From NCBI RefSeq assembly GCF_021390595.1, contig NZ_JAJEJR010000001.1, positions 1,922,001 through 1,986,000 of the forward strand: DNA of 64,000 nt. Direction: 5' to 3'. Below are positions 1-8,372 of the stretch, in pieces. How positions within the stretch are numbered: position 1 is the first letter of the stretch; each line of letters starts with the position of its first letter. The notes beneath the pieces were generated by a model, which saw only the letters and a list, made by a program, of their open reading frames with translations, searched no databases and was not told where the DNA came from. The DNA is from Paraburkholderia sp. HP33-1 (lineage in GTDB: Bacteria > Pseudomonadota > Gammaproteobacteria > Burkholderiales > Burkholderiaceae). The position numbers and the translations under genes are program-made.

Positions 1-836
1 GCAAGCTGCTGCGTATCGCGGTCGCGTTCTTTGGACTGCGCGTGAGCCTCCAGGAAATCGCGCACGTCGGTCTGCCCGGTCTCGCGGAGTCGGTGCTGAT
101 CGTCGTCAGCACGCTCGTGATCGGCACCTGGGCCGGCATGAAAATCATGAAGCTCGATCGCGACACCGCGCTGCTGACAGCGGCCGGCAGCGCGATCTGC
201 GGCGCGGCCGCGGTGCTCGCATTCGAATCGACGCTGCAATCCAAGCCGCACAAGAGTGCGATGGCCGTCGGCAGCGTCGTGCTGTTCGGTACGTTGTCGA
301 TGTTCCTGTACCCGGTGCTGTTCAAAGCGGGCTGGCTGCATCTCGATACGGTCGGCGCGGGCCTGTTCTTCGGCGGCACGATCCACGAGGTCGCGCAGGT
401 GGTCGGCGCGGCGAGCAACGTGAGCCCGGAAGCGACGCACATCGCGACGATCGTCAAGATGACGCGCGTGATGCTGCTCGTGCCCGTGTTGCTGGTGGTC
501 GGCCTGTGGGTGAACCGTGCGGCGCGCGGCTCCCAGAACGGCAGCGCGGACGGCGCGGCCCCGCGCAAGCTTGCGATCCCCTGGTTCGCGCTCGGCTTCC
601 TCGCCTGCGTCGTGATCAACTCGATGCACGTGCTGCCGGAAAGCGCCACCTCGACGCTGAACCTGCTCGACACCTTCGTGCTGACGATGGCAATGACCGC
701 ACTCGGCATCGAAACGCGCATCTCGCAGATTCGCGAAGCGGGTCCGCGTGCGCTCACCACCGGCCTGATTCTGTACGTGTGGCTGATCGCCGGCGGTCTG
801 GGCATCACATGGACCGTCCAGCACCTGTTCCGCTAA
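1..836 (+). CDS. yeiH: YeiH/UPF0324-family membrane protein (putative sulfate exporter), 5'-truncated
   Basis: This is the C-terminal part of a polytopic inner-membrane protein of the YeiH (Cons_hypoth698) family. The frame is open to the left edge (KLLRIAVAFFGLRVSL comes before the first possible in-window start, a GTG at 42), so the gene begins outside the window. About eight hydrophobic helices are visible, and the motifs FFGGTIHEVAQVVGA and ALGIETRI are typical of the family. YeiH proteins are usually annotated as putative sulfate exporters, but the substrate is poorly established. It ends at a TAA at 834 and is followed by a good hairpin terminator. The neighbours give no further functional hint. 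Confidence 0.85.
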   Translation, partial: KLLRIAVAFFGLRVSLQEIAHVGLPGLAESVLIVVSTLVIGTWAGMKIMKLDRDTALLTAAGSAICGAAAVLAFESTLQSKPHKSAMAVGSVVLFGTLSMFLYPVLFKAGWLHLDTVGAGLFFGGTIHEVAQVVGAASNVSPEATHIATIVKMTRVMLLVPVLLVVGLWVNRAARGSQNGSADGAAPRKLAIPWFALGFLACVVINSMHVLPESATSTLNLLDTFVLTMAMTALGIETRISQIREAGPRALTTGLILYVWLIAGGLGITWTVQHLFR

Positions 837-866
837 GCCGCCGCCGGCTTCCCCGCCTTGCCCGAC

Positions 867-888
867 ACCCCGCCGCGCGCGGGGTTTT
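867..888 (+). terminator. Rho-independent terminator after yeiH-like gene
   Basis: A six-pair stem, CCCCGC (868-873) with GCGGGG (879-884) and a five-base loop, is followed directly by TTTT. It lies 31 bases after the stop codon. Confidence 0.65.
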
Positions 889-1038
889 GCGCTTTCTGGC
901 GCCCCATCCCGGCCGATCACACGGCATACTCGTTGCTGCGAACTTTGCTCCCAAAACCCGCCCGTGCGCGACGTCCGCTCGCAGCGATGAAACCGCGCTG
1001 GCGCGACGCGTCCGGGCGACCGGAATGAGGATCGATCG

Positions 1039-1776
1039 ATGAGCCTGGAACTGTACTACTGGGATGGCCTGCAAGGCCGCGGTGAATTCGTGCGGCTCGC
1101 GCTGGAAGAAGCCGGTGTCGACTATGTCGAAGTCACGCGCGGCAAGGCTTCGAAGGGCCTTGGCACCAAAGCGATGATGGCGGTGATGCAAAGCCCCGAC
1201 GAGCCGTATCCGCCGTTCGCGCCACCGTTCCTGAAAGACGGCGATCTGGTGATCTCCCAGACCGCCAACATCCTGTTCTATCTCGGCCCGCGGCTGAAAC
1301 TCGCGCCCGCGATCGACAGCCTGCGCTACGTCGCAAACGCCCTGCAGCTAACGATCGCCGACGTCGTCACCGAAGCGCACGACACCCACCATCCGCTCGC
1401 GAGCGGCCGCTACTACGAGGATCAGAAAGACGCGGCGAAGGTGCGCGCGCACGATTTCATCGACCATCGGATTCCGAAGTTCATGTCGTACTTCGAGCGC
1501 GTGCTCGCCCAGAATCCGGCCGGCGACAGCTTCATGGTCGGCGACACACTGACCTACGTCGACCTGTCGATGTTCCAGCTGATCGACGGTCTGCTGTACG
1601 CGTTTCCGCGCGCGTTGAAGCGCTTTGGCGAGCACTATCCGCGGCTCGCCGCGCTGCACGACAACGTGATCGCCAGACCGAAGATCGCCGCGTATCTGGA
1701 CTCGGACCGGCGCATCGGCCATAACGAAAGTTGCATCTTCCGGCACTACCCTGAACTCGACAAGGCGGCGACTTGA
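1039..1776 (+). CDS. Glutathione S-transferase family protein
   Basis: A 245-residue cytosolic GST-like protein. The N-terminal thioredoxin-fold domain (about 1-90) starts LELYYWDGLQGRGEFVRLAL, with the usual Tyr and Arg-Gly-Glu-Phe pattern of sigma/alpha-type GSTs near the glutathione site, and contains ISQTANILFYL, the SxA/SNAIL-type helix cap. The C-terminal all-helical domain (about 100-240) has GDTLTYVDLSMFQLI, the conserved N-capping motif of GST folding. It would conjugate or reduce electrophiles with glutathione; the substrate cannot be told. The start is the ATG at 1039 after a purine-rich stretch. It appears monocistronic, with hairpins on both sides. Confidence 0.88.
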   Translation: MSLELYYWDGLQGRGEFVRLALEEAGVDYVEVTRGKASKGLGTKAMMAVMQSPDEPYPPFAPPFLKDGDLVISQTANILFYLGPRLKLAPAIDSLRYVANALQLTIADVVTEAHDTHHPLASGRYYEDQKDAAKVRAHDFIDHRIPKFMSYFERVLAQNPAGDSFMVGDTLTYVDLSMFQLIDGLLYAFPRALKRFGEHYPRLAALHDNVIARPKIAAYLDSDRRIGHNESCIFRHYPELDKAAT

Positions 1777-1806
1777 ACCGCGCCGCCCGCCCCCGCCCGC
1801 CCGCTA

Positions 1807-1858
1807 CCGCGCGCCCGCCATTCGAGGCGGGCGCGCGGCTGTCGTCGCGCGTTTTTTT
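1807..1858 (+). terminator. Terminator hairpin(s) after the GST gene
   Basis: A perfect 13-bp inverted repeat (1807-1819 with 1826-1838, six-base loop) is followed by a second CGCGCG element (1846-1851) and seven T (1852-1858). The second element could pair with the right arm to form the hairpin adjoining the T run. Two alternative structures are therefore possible. Confidence 0.6.
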
Positions 1859-1888
1859 CAACCCTCCTTCACGCCTCGAACCGTCGAC

Positions 1889-3622
1889 GTGCTTTCATTC
1901 CTGCTGAAGCTGCGCACCCGCGCCCAACGCGTTTTCCGCCTCTCCGAAGCCCACACGATGCTGGTCTGGTCGGTCGTGGTCGGCATCGCCGGCGCGTTCG
2001 CGACCGTCGTGTTTCGCAGGTGCATCGAACTGTTGCAACTGGCGATGACCGGCCAGTCCGGCAGCTTCGTCGAACTGGCTCGCAGCCTGCCGTGGACCAT
2101 GCGCATCTGGCTGCCGGCCGCCGGTGGCCTCGTCGCCGGCGTGTTTCTGTTGATCGCGCAGCGCCACGCCGACGCCAACAGGCACACCGACTACATGGAA
2201 GCCGTCGCGATCGGCGACGGCGTCGTGCCGGTGCGCCTGAGCCTGTGGCGCAGCGTGTCGTCGCTGTTCACGATCGCGAGCGGCGGCTCGATCGGCCGTG
2301 AAGGTCCGATGGTGCAGCTGGCGGCGCTCGCCTCGTCGCTGATCGGTCGCTGGGTCCACTTCGATCCGCCGCGGCTGCGCCTGCTCGTCGCATGCGGCGC
2401 GGCGGCCGGTATCACCTCCGCCTACAGCGCGCCGATCGCGGGCGCGTTTTTCGTCACCGAAATCGTGCTCGGCTCGATTGCGATGGAAAGCTTCGGGCCG
2501 GTGCTGGTCGCGGCCGTCGTCGCGAACATCACGATGCGCGAGTTCGCCGGCTACAAGCCGCCCTACGAGATGCCGGAGTTTCCGGCCGTGACCGGTCTCG
2601 AGGTGCTGTTGTTCGTCGCGCTCGGCGCCCTGTGCGGCGCGGCCGCGCCGCAGTTCCTGCGGCTGCTCGATGCGTCGAAGGCGGCCTTTCGCAAACTGCC
2701 CGTGCCGCTGCCGATGCGGCTGGCGCTCGGCGGTCTCGTGGTCGGCATCATCTCGGTCGCGGAGCCCGAGGTGTGGGGCAACGGCTATAGCGTCGTGAAC
2801 TCGATCCTGCATTCGCCGTGGACATGGTCCGCGCTCGTGCTGGTGCTCGTCTGCAAGCTCGCGGCAACCGCGGCGACGGCCGGCTCCGGCGCGGTCGGCG
2901 GGGTGTTCACGCCGACGCTGTTCGTCGGCGCGGCGGTCGGCTCGCTGTTCGGCCAGGGCATGCACGCGTTGTGGCCGGATGCGACGTCGGCCGCCTACGC
3001 GTATGCGATGGTCGGCATGGGCGCGTTCCTCGCGGGCGCGACCCAGGCGCCGCTGATGGCGATCCTGATGATCTTCGAGATGACCTTGAGCTATCAGGTC
3101 GTGCTGCCGCTGATGCTGTCGTGCGTGGTCGCGTATTTCATCGCGCGTGCGATCGGCAAGACCTCGATGTACGAAATCACGCTGCGCCGCAATCGCGAGG
3201 AGCAGGAGCGCTCACGTCTGCGCGCGACGCAGATGCGCGAGCTGATCCGCCCCGCGCAGACGGTCGTGCCGCCGAACGCGACCGTGCACGACATGACGCG
3301 CGTGTTCCTCGAATATCCGGTCAAGTATCTGTATGTCGCAAACGACTCGGGCGCGTTTCTCGGCGTGGTCGCGCTGAAGGACATCACGTCCGACCTGCTC
3401 GAAGAGCGCGACACCTCGACGAAGACCGCTGCCGATTATCTGCAGCCGCATTTCGACGTGCTGACGCCGGACATGTCGCTCGGCGACGCTTTGCAGCACT
3501 TCATGGCGTTCCAGGGCGAACGCTTGCCGGTGATCGAAAGCACCGCGCACCCGAAGCTCGCCGGCGTCGTCTACAAGACGTCGCTGCTCGACGCGTACTT
3601 CCGCATGAATCCGTCGCGCTAG
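1889..3622 (+). CDS. clcB: ClcB-like ClC chloride channel/antiporter with C-terminal CBS domains
   Basis: A 577-residue ClC-family protein. The first 430 residues form the channel core: TDYMEAVAIGDG and GGSIGREGPMVQLAA (the GxxGREGP motif with its external gating Glu), GAAAGITSAYSAPIAG, VWGNGYSVV and GSGAVGGVFTPTLF (the GxFxP anion-binding motif). These lines resemble E. coli ClcB more than ClcA. Unlike E. coli ClcB, the C-terminus (about 445-570) carries two CBS-like repeats, which in this family bind adenine nucleotides and modulate gating. The start is a GTG at 1889 with no clear Shine-Dalgarno sequence. Whether it acts as a channel or a Cl-/H+ exchanger is not decidable here. Confidence 0.9.
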   Translation: MLSFLLKLRTRAQRVFRLSEAHTMLVWSVVVGIAGAFATVVFRRCIELLQLAMTGQSGSFVELARSLPWTMRIWLPAAGGLVAGVFLLIAQRHADANRHTDYMEAVAIGDGVVPVRLSLWRSVSSLFTIASGGSIGREGPMVQLAALASSLIGRWVHFDPPRLRLLVACGAAAGITSAYSAPIAGAFFVTEIVLGSIAMESFGPVLVAAVVANITMREFAGYKPPYEMPEFPAVTGLEVLLFVALGALCGAAAPQFLRLLDASKAAFRKLPVPLPMRLALGGLVVGIISVAEPEVWGNGYSVVNSILHSPWTWSALVLVLVCKLAATAATAGSGAVGGVFTPTLFVGAAVGSLFGQGMHALWPDATSAAYAYAMVGMGAFLAGATQAPLMAILMIFEMTLSYQVVLPLMLSCVVAYFIARAIGKTSMYEITLRRNREEQERSRLRATQMRELIRPAQTVVPPNATVHDMTRVFLEYPVKYLYVANDSGAFLGVVALKDITSDLLEERDTSTKTAADYLQPHFDVLTPDMSLGDALQHFMAFQGERLPVIESTAHPKLAGVVYKTSLLDAYFRMNPSR

Positions 3623-3686
3623 AACAGTCGCCCAAGGTCCGCGCACGAGCTCTTCGCGGGCGCAGTGCAAAGCCGTACGGATTCTC

Positions 3687-3725
3687 TACAATGGACAGAG
3701 TGCCGGCCGCTCATGCGGCCGGCAC
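3687..3725 (+). promoter_or_regulatory. Candidate -10 box and 11-bp leader hairpin before the Ntn-hydrolase gene
   Basis: TACAAT at 3687-3692 resembles a -10 box. Immediately downstream is a perfect 11-bp inverted repeat, GTGCCGGCCGC (3700-3710) and GCGGCCGGCAC (3715-3725), with a four-base loop. It has no T run, so it is either a Rho-type pause after clcB or a structured 5' leader of the next gene. No -35 box was identified. Confidence 0.35.
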
Positions 3726-3779
3726 GCGTGAGGCCAGCATGGGCGCAGCAACAGCGAGCACCGTATCGTCGGAGCGAAG

Positions 3780-5117
3780 ATGAGCGAACCGGACCCCGAG
3801 GCCGTACGCCGCGATCAGGCCGGCTGGATTTTCGTGCATATCGAAGGCGAGCCGTACGATCGCGGCGAGCAGCACGGCCAGTTGCTCGCCGACGAAATCA
3901 GGAACGCGATCCGCACCGCGCGCTATCTCGCGAAGTGGGACACCGGCGAGGAGTTCGACGTCTTCGTCAACGCCGCGACGAGCCAGTTCGCGAGCAAGCT
4001 CGACACCGAATTCGCCGACGAAATCCAGGGCATTGCCGACGGCGCGAAGCTGCCGTTCGCCGAAGTGCTTGCGTGGAACGGCTACATGGATCTGCTGCAA
4101 AGCTGGTGGCCGACGCACGCGGCGCAGCAGCAACCGCAGCTGGGCGCAAAACTGTGGCGCGGCCGGCGCGGCCATCATTGCAGTGCGTTCATCGCGTCCG
4201 GCAACGCAACGCGCGACGGCCGCATCGTGATGGCGCACAACTCGTGGGATCGCTACGCGGCGGGCGACGCGTTCAACGTCGTGTTCGACATCGTGCCGGA
4301 CCGCGGCAACCGCATCCTGATGCAGGGCTTGCCGGGCTGCATCTCGAGCCTGACCGATTTCTGGGTCACGGCGGCCGGCCTGATGATCACCGAAACGACG
4401 ATCTCGAGCTTCGCGGGCTACAACGCGGCCGGCGCGCCCGAGTTCTATCGCTCGCGGCGCGCGTCGCAATATGCGAACAGCATCAAGGAATGGTGCGACA
4501 TGTTCTCGCTCGCGAACAACGGCGGCTACGCGAACAGCTGGCTGCTCGGCGACACGAAGACCGGCGAGATCGCGCGTTACGAACTCGGGCTGCACTACTC
4601 CGGCTTCGAGACCACGAAGAACGGTTTCTACAGTGGCTACAACACCGCGACGGATCTGAAGATCCGCAACCAGGAATGCATCGGCGAAGGCGAGGACTAT
4701 ACCGACGTGCGCAAGAACGGTGCGCGGCGTCTGCGCTTCATGCAGCTCGAGGAAATGCATCGCGGCAGGATCGACGTCGAACTCGCGAAGCAGATGATCG
4801 CCGATCATCACGACGTCTATCTCGATCGCAACGACAATCCGTGCTCGCGCACGATCTGCGGGCATCTGGAGCTCGACGACGCGCGCTTCGGCGGCACCGA
4901 TCATGGGCCGTTCAATCCGTGGGGCGCGAACGACGGCAAAGTGGTCGACAGCGAAATGGCGCGTGAGATGGCGTTCACCGCGCGCTGGGGTCATCCATGC
5001 GGCCGGCCGTTCGACGCGCAGGCGTTCATGAAGCGGCATCCGCAGTGGAACTGGCTGAACGGCTATATGCGCGACCGCCCCTCGTGGCCATGGACGCGCT
5101 TCGACGTGCTGCGCTAA
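3780..5117 (+). CDS. C45/phospholipase-B-like Ntn-hydrolase family protein
   Basis: A 445-residue protein with the layout of the C45 acyltransferase and phospholipase-B-like (LAMA) branch of the N-terminal-nucleophile hydrolases. The N-terminal region has the family pattern of GEPYDRGEQHG and ELADEIQGIADGA-type helices. It is followed by HHCSAFIASGNATRDGRIVMAHNSWD, in which Cys134 is the likely nucleophile exposed by self-cleavage, and NSW helps form the substrate pocket. No signal peptide is seen, so if it is processed this happens in the cytoplasm or by an unrecognised route. Such enzymes cleave amide or acyl bonds; the substrate is unknown. It is a single gene with a hairpin leader. Confidence 0.72.
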   Translation: MSEPDPEAVRRDQAGWIFVHIEGEPYDRGEQHGQLLADEIRNAIRTARYLAKWDTGEEFDVFVNAATSQFASKLDTEFADEIQGIADGAKLPFAEVLAWNGYMDLLQSWWPTHAAQQQPQLGAKLWRGRRGHHCSAFIASGNATRDGRIVMAHNSWDRYAAGDAFNVVFDIVPDRGNRILMQGLPGCISSLTDFWVTAAGLMITETTISSFAGYNAAGAPEFYRSRRASQYANSIKEWCDMFSLANNGGYANSWLLGDTKTGEIARYELGLHYSGFETTKNGFYSGYNTATDLKIRNQECIGEGEDYTDVRKNGARRLRFMQLEEMHRGRIDVELAKQMIADHHDVYLDRNDNPCSRTICGHLELDDARFGGTDHGPFNPWGANDGKVVDSEMAREMAFTARWGHPCGRPFDAQAFMKRHPQWNWLNGYMRDRPSWPWTRFDVLR

Positions 5118-5324
5118 CGCGTGTGGGCCGTTGGTGCCATCATGGAGCCTACGCAATATGGTGTTGCCGCAAATGGGCGCGCGTTGCAGAATTTGCCATC
5201 TAAGATGTAAAGAGCATGGGCCACACAGCGACACGCGGCCGGTAGCTTGCACCGTCCTTTCGACGCGGGACGGCTCAGGGTTTGCTCCATTGTCAGCGCC
5301 GCATGAGCTTTAGGAGGTCGGGCG

Positions 5325-5579
5325 ATGAAAACCTCGACACTGTTGACCATGGTGACGCTGTCGGCCTCGTGCTTTGCCGCGCCGGTCCATACCGCCCCGG
5401 ACAGCGCGGATTCCACCAGGTTTGACCAACGCGCGAACGCCGCGCCGGTCGCGCCGCCGGCCCCGGACGTCTCGAGCATCGACGAGAACCATCCGCAGCA
5501 ATGGGACCATATTGCGCTGCCGAAGTCCCGGCATCTGGAGCGCAGCCTGACCGGGCAGAACGAGCATCTGACCACCTGA
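5325..5579 (+). CDS. Small secreted hypothetical protein
   Basis: An 84-residue protein with a strong AGGAGG ribosome-binding site (5312-5317) seven bases before the ATG. Residues 1-19 form a signal peptide (Lys at position 2, hydrophobic core, Ala-rich end, cleavage probably after CFAA). The mature part is Pro/Ala-rich and then polar, with no cysteines, and no family is recognised. It is probably periplasmic. The strong RBS and signal peptide are the main reasons to accept it. There is no clear partner gene. Confidence 0.68.
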   Translation: MKTSTLLTMVTLSASCFAAPVHTAPDSADSTRFDQRANAAPVAPPAPDVSSIDENHPQQWDHIALPKSRHLERSLTGQNEHLTT

Positions 5580-5689
5580 GGACGGGCGCTGCACCGCGCG
5601 GGACTGCGAGAGGCTCACTGCGACCAGCCCCTGGCTCTTCGCGGCGGTAATAACAACTTGACTAACTTGAGCACAACAGGAGCACGCGA

Positions 5690-5920
5690 ATGACAGCCTC
5701 GGACCTCCCCGGCGAATCGATCGATCTGCAGATCGCCGATCTTCTTGGCGAAGTCGAATTCCCGACCAACAAGGATGCGCTCGTCGACGCGGCGCGCGAA
5801 GCCGGCGCGAGCAACGAGGTGCTGGCGATGCTCGATGGCATGCCGGAGCAGGATTATGTCGACATTGAGTCGGTCACGCGGTTGATCGGCGGCAATTATG
5901 GTCCCGGCTTGGGAATCTAG
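5690..5920 (+). CDS. DUF2795 domain protein
   Basis: A 76-residue acidic protein with an AGGAG ribosome-binding site before the ATG at 5690. The central part (about 17-60), with EVEFPTNKDALVDAAREAGA followed by hydrophobic spacing and ML, matches DUF2795, a small helical family of unknown function that is common in Burkholderia and actinobacteria. It ends 24 bases before the convergent LysR gene. Confidence 0.78.
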   Translation: MTASDLPGESIDLQIADLLGEVEFPTNKDALVDAAREAGASNEVLAMLDGMPEQDYVDIESVTRLIGGNYGPGLGI

Positions 5921-5944
5921 ACGCGCCGCGCGCCACCACACACG

Positions 5945-7009
5945 TTAGAACCCCGACGCCGCGATCCGCGTGCGCGGCACACGCGTCAGACGGCGCGTCG
6001 TGCCGCGGCTTTCGAGCGCGTGGTCGGCCATGTCAGGCGCAGTCAGATCATCGGACCCGGTCACCTCCGCCACCGCCCGCACCTGCGCCTCGCCGCGAGA
6101 ATCCTGCACCAACCTGCTGCCCGGCTGGAAATGCTCGACCAGATGGTCGATAAACGTGCGCACCTTCGCCGGCAGATGCAGCCGGCTCGGATACGCAATC
6201 GTGATTTCGATGGGCGGCAGACTGTAGTCGTCGAGCAGGCGCACGAGCCGCCCCGCCGTCAGATCCCGGCCGATCAGGTAGCTCGGCAGGATCGCCACGC
6301 CCATGCCCAGCAGCGCGAACTGCCGCAGCATCTCGGCATTGTTGGCCGCGATCGCGTTGGTCGGCCGCACCCGCACCTCACCATCCGGACCCATGAACGC
6401 GCGTTCCTCGCCGCCGCCCTGCTCGGCCGGCCGGCTCAGGCACGAATGCCGCGACAGATCCTCGGGGCGCACTGGCGTGCCGTGTTGCGCCAGATAGTCG
6501 GGCGTCGCGCAGACCGTCATATAGCCCGTCGTCAGCCGCCGGGTGACGATGCTCGCGCCGCGCATAGGCCGCGCAACCAGAATGCCGACGTCGAAACCCT
6601 CTTCGACGAGATCGACGTGGCGGTCGGCGAGCGTGACATCGGGCACGACGTCCGGGTAGCGCGCCGCGTACGACTGCACGACCGGCGCGAGACTATGCAG
6701 TCCGAACACGACCGGCGCAACGATACGCAGGGTGCCGACCGGCTCGTGATTGCGCGCCACCACCATCTGCTCGACGCCTTCGAGGTCGGCGAGGATGTGG
6801 CGTACGCGCTCCAGGTAGGTCGCGCCGGATTCGGTCAGCGACAGACGCCGTGTCGTACGGTTCAGCAGCCGCGTACCGAGCCGCGCTTCGAGATCCGCGA
6901 CGTGCCGCGTGACGACCGCCGTGGACAGGTCCAGCGCGCCCGCCGCGCCGACGAAACTACCGAGGTCGGCCACCTTGACGAACACGCGCATCGACTGCAG
7001 TTGATTCAT
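5945..7009 (-). CDS. LysR-family transcriptional regulator with C-terminal extension
   Basis: The start is the ATG at 7009 (MNQLQSMRVF), preceded on its strand by GGCAGGAGT. The frame runs open for another 32 codons upstream, but that part is Arg/Pro-rich and lacks homology features. Residues 1-60 hold the winged HTH (SFVGAAGALDLSTAVVTRHV) and residues 90-295 the periplasmic-binding-like effector domain (GTLRIVAP, SRHSCLSRP). The protein is 354 residues against about 300 for the family. The extra tail (about 300-354) is polar and has no recognised motif. No divergent enzyme gene is adjacent, so the target is unknown. Confidence 0.9.
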   Translation of the reverse strand: MNQLQSMRVFVKVADLGSFVGAAGALDLSTAVVTRHVADLEARLGTRLLNRTTRRLSLTESGATYLERVRHILADLEGVEQMVVARNHEPVGTLRIVAPVVFGLHSLAPVVQSYAARYPDVVPDVTLADRHVDLVEEGFDVGILVARPMRGASIVTRRLTTGYMTVCATPDYLAQHGTPVRPEDLSRHSCLSRPAEQGGGEERAFMGPDGEVRVRPTNAIAANNAEMLRQFALLGMGVAILPSYLIGRDLTAGRLVRLLDDYSLPPIEITIAYPSRLHLPAKVRTFIDHLVEHFQPGSRLVQDSRGEAQVRAVAEVTGSDDLTAPDMADHALESRGTTRRLTRVPRTRIAASGF

Positions 7010-7213
7010 GGGACGACTCCTGCCTCGGTAAAGCCGGGCCGGCGCATCCGTTGGCGCCTGTGTCGACCCGCGCGGCATGGGCGCGCGCGGGCTTGCCCTA
7101 TGCAACCGATTCTATCGAGCCGACATGTCCCAACCCTGACCCAGACATGACATTCCGGTCAGGTTCGACGCGGCGTGTCCATCGCGCCACGATCAAGGCG
7201 TCTACTGCGGATT

Positions 7214-7242
7214 TTGACTAGGTATAAACCCTAGTCTACTGG
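7214..7242 (+). promoter_or_regulatory. Inverted repeat overlapping a possible promoter
   Basis: GACTAGG (7216-7222) and CCTAGTC (7230-7236) form a perfect 7-bp inverted repeat with a TATAAAC spacer. TTGACT (7214-7219) could be a -35 box with a weak -10 (TACTGG) 17 bases on. The repeat would then sit between the boxes as an operator. The bound regulator is unknown; the LysR gene reads away from this point and is one candidate. Confidence 0.35.
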
Positions 7243-7279
7243 TACCATAGCGGCCAAAGGAAATGACCGCTACACCGCC

Positions 7280-7492
7280 ATGCCACATCGTTTTCATCTG
7301 CTGGAAAAAATCGCGTTTTCGCTGGTTTGCTGGTCGGCCGCCGCAAGTTCGGCCTATATCGGTTACGAGCGCTGCCCGGATATGAAGGCCGCGCTGCACG
7401 CCGGGGAGAAGTTCCTCAGCTACAGCAGCCAATACGCGTTCGCTTGCGCGGCGCCCGCCGCCGCGGCCTGCGCGCAACTTCCGATCGACTGA
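7280..7492 (+). CDS. Possible small membrane or secreted protein (70 aa)
   Basis: A 70-residue ORF in the 560-base gap between the LysR and TetR genes. Its N-terminal part, after PHRFHLLEK, is a hydrophobic stretch (about 10-27) that could be a signal anchor. Two Cys pairs and an Ala-rich end follow. The Shine-Dalgarno-like AAAGGA is too far (about 19 bases) from the ATG to be convincing. The inverted repeat and possible promoter lie upstream. It may be real, but coding evidence is weak. The rest of the gap shows nothing else I can name. Confidence 0.35.
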   Translation: MPHRFHLLEKIAFSLVCWSAAASSAYIGYERCPDMKAALHAGEKFLSYSSQYAFACAAPAAAACAQLPID

Positions 7493-7569
7493 TTTTTCTG
7501 GTTTTCGCCGAATTTGACGCGCGATCCGCCAAGGTCGCGCGTTTGCGCATCCAGGCTTAACGCCAACTC

Positions 7570-8187
7570 TCACGCATCGCGCCCGAACACCACGCGCGAG
7601 AAAAACCCCGCCAGCACCATTTCGGCCATCTCCGTCGGCACATTCTGAGGATCGACCGCGTAGAAGAATTGCACGCCGTCGCACAGGCCTATCAGACCGA
7701 TTGCGAGCTGCTCGGGCGGCATCGACATCGGCGTGCCCACGCGCTCCGAGAACTCGCGCACATAGGCGCTCAATTGCTCGAGCTTCTCGTGCATGAACGC
7801 GTTAAAGCGCGGCCGGAAGCGCCCGTCGCGCACCGCGAGCAGCTTTGCCTCGACCCACAGCAGAAAACACTTGTTCTCGCGATGCAGCGAGCTGTAATAG
7901 CGCAGCACGCGCGCCTCCATTTCCTCGCGCGACGCCGCATTTTCAAAGATTGCGTGCAGGCCCGCCTGCATTGCTTCGTGATCGCGCCCCAACAGCTCCA
8001 GAAACAGCTCGGTCTTGCTGCGGAAGTTCGAATAGAACGCACCGCGCGTATAGCCGGCAGCCGCCGCGATGTCCTCGACGCTCGCCGCGACAAAGCCTTT
8101 CTTCATGAAAGTGGCCTGCGCAGCATCGAGCAGGCGCTCCCGCGTCTGGTCCTTGCTCTGCTCTCTCGTTAGTCTTTGCCGTTTCAT
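7570..8187 (-). CDS. TetR-family repressor of the divergent RND efflux operon
   Basis: A 205-residue TetR/AcrR regulator. Residues 15-60 form the HTH domain (TRERLLDAAQATFMKKGF, SVEDIAAAAGYTRGAFYSNF, SKTELF), and the remainder is the ligand-binding helical domain. It is transcribed divergently from an RND efflux operon across a 185-base gap that contains a near-perfect inverted repeat. This is the standard arrangement of local repressors that dimerise on the shared promoter and are released by pump substrates. Self-repression and repression of the pump are inferred from position. Confidence 0.93.
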   Translation of the reverse strand: MKRQRLTREQSKDQTRERLLDAAQATFMKKGFVAASVEDIAAAAGYTRGAFYSNFRSKTELFLELLGRDHEAMQAGLHAIFENAASREEMEARVLRYYSSLHRENKCFLLWVEAKLLAVRDGRFRPRFNAFMHEKLEQLSAYVREFSERVGTPMSMPPEQLAIGLIGLCDGVQFFYAVDPQNVPTEMAEMVLAGFFSRVVFGRDA

Positions 8188-8229
8188 GGCCGCCAGTCTA
8201 GCATCGAAAAGAATTCGAATTCACGTAGA

Positions 8230-8257
8230 CATTCAAATACAGGAGTGTATTAGAATG
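8230..8257. promoter_or_regulatory. TetR-type operator and RND operon promoter
   Basis: CATTCAAATACA (8230-8241) and TGTATTAGAATG (8246-8257) form 12-bp arms with one mismatch around GGAG. The AATACA-N4-TGTATT core is a common TetR operator form. TAGAAT (8251-8256) inside the right arm could be the -10 box of the efflux operon, with TAGACA (8226-8231) as a -35 box at 19-base spacing, so bound repressor would cover the promoter. Confidence 0.7.
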
Positions 8258-8372
8258 CGCTTCATCATTCAAAGCCATATCTGTATGCCAATTGCATGAC
8301 ACGGTGTGCAGGTCTTCGCTGGCGGGCCGCGCGGCTTGCCGTGTTCGTTCGCTGTCTCCAGTTGGGGTAATT

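Noticed and set aside
1895..2965. 356-codon frame opposite clcB
   Set aside because: It is Arg/Asp/His-rich shadow text opposite a recognised ClC protein.
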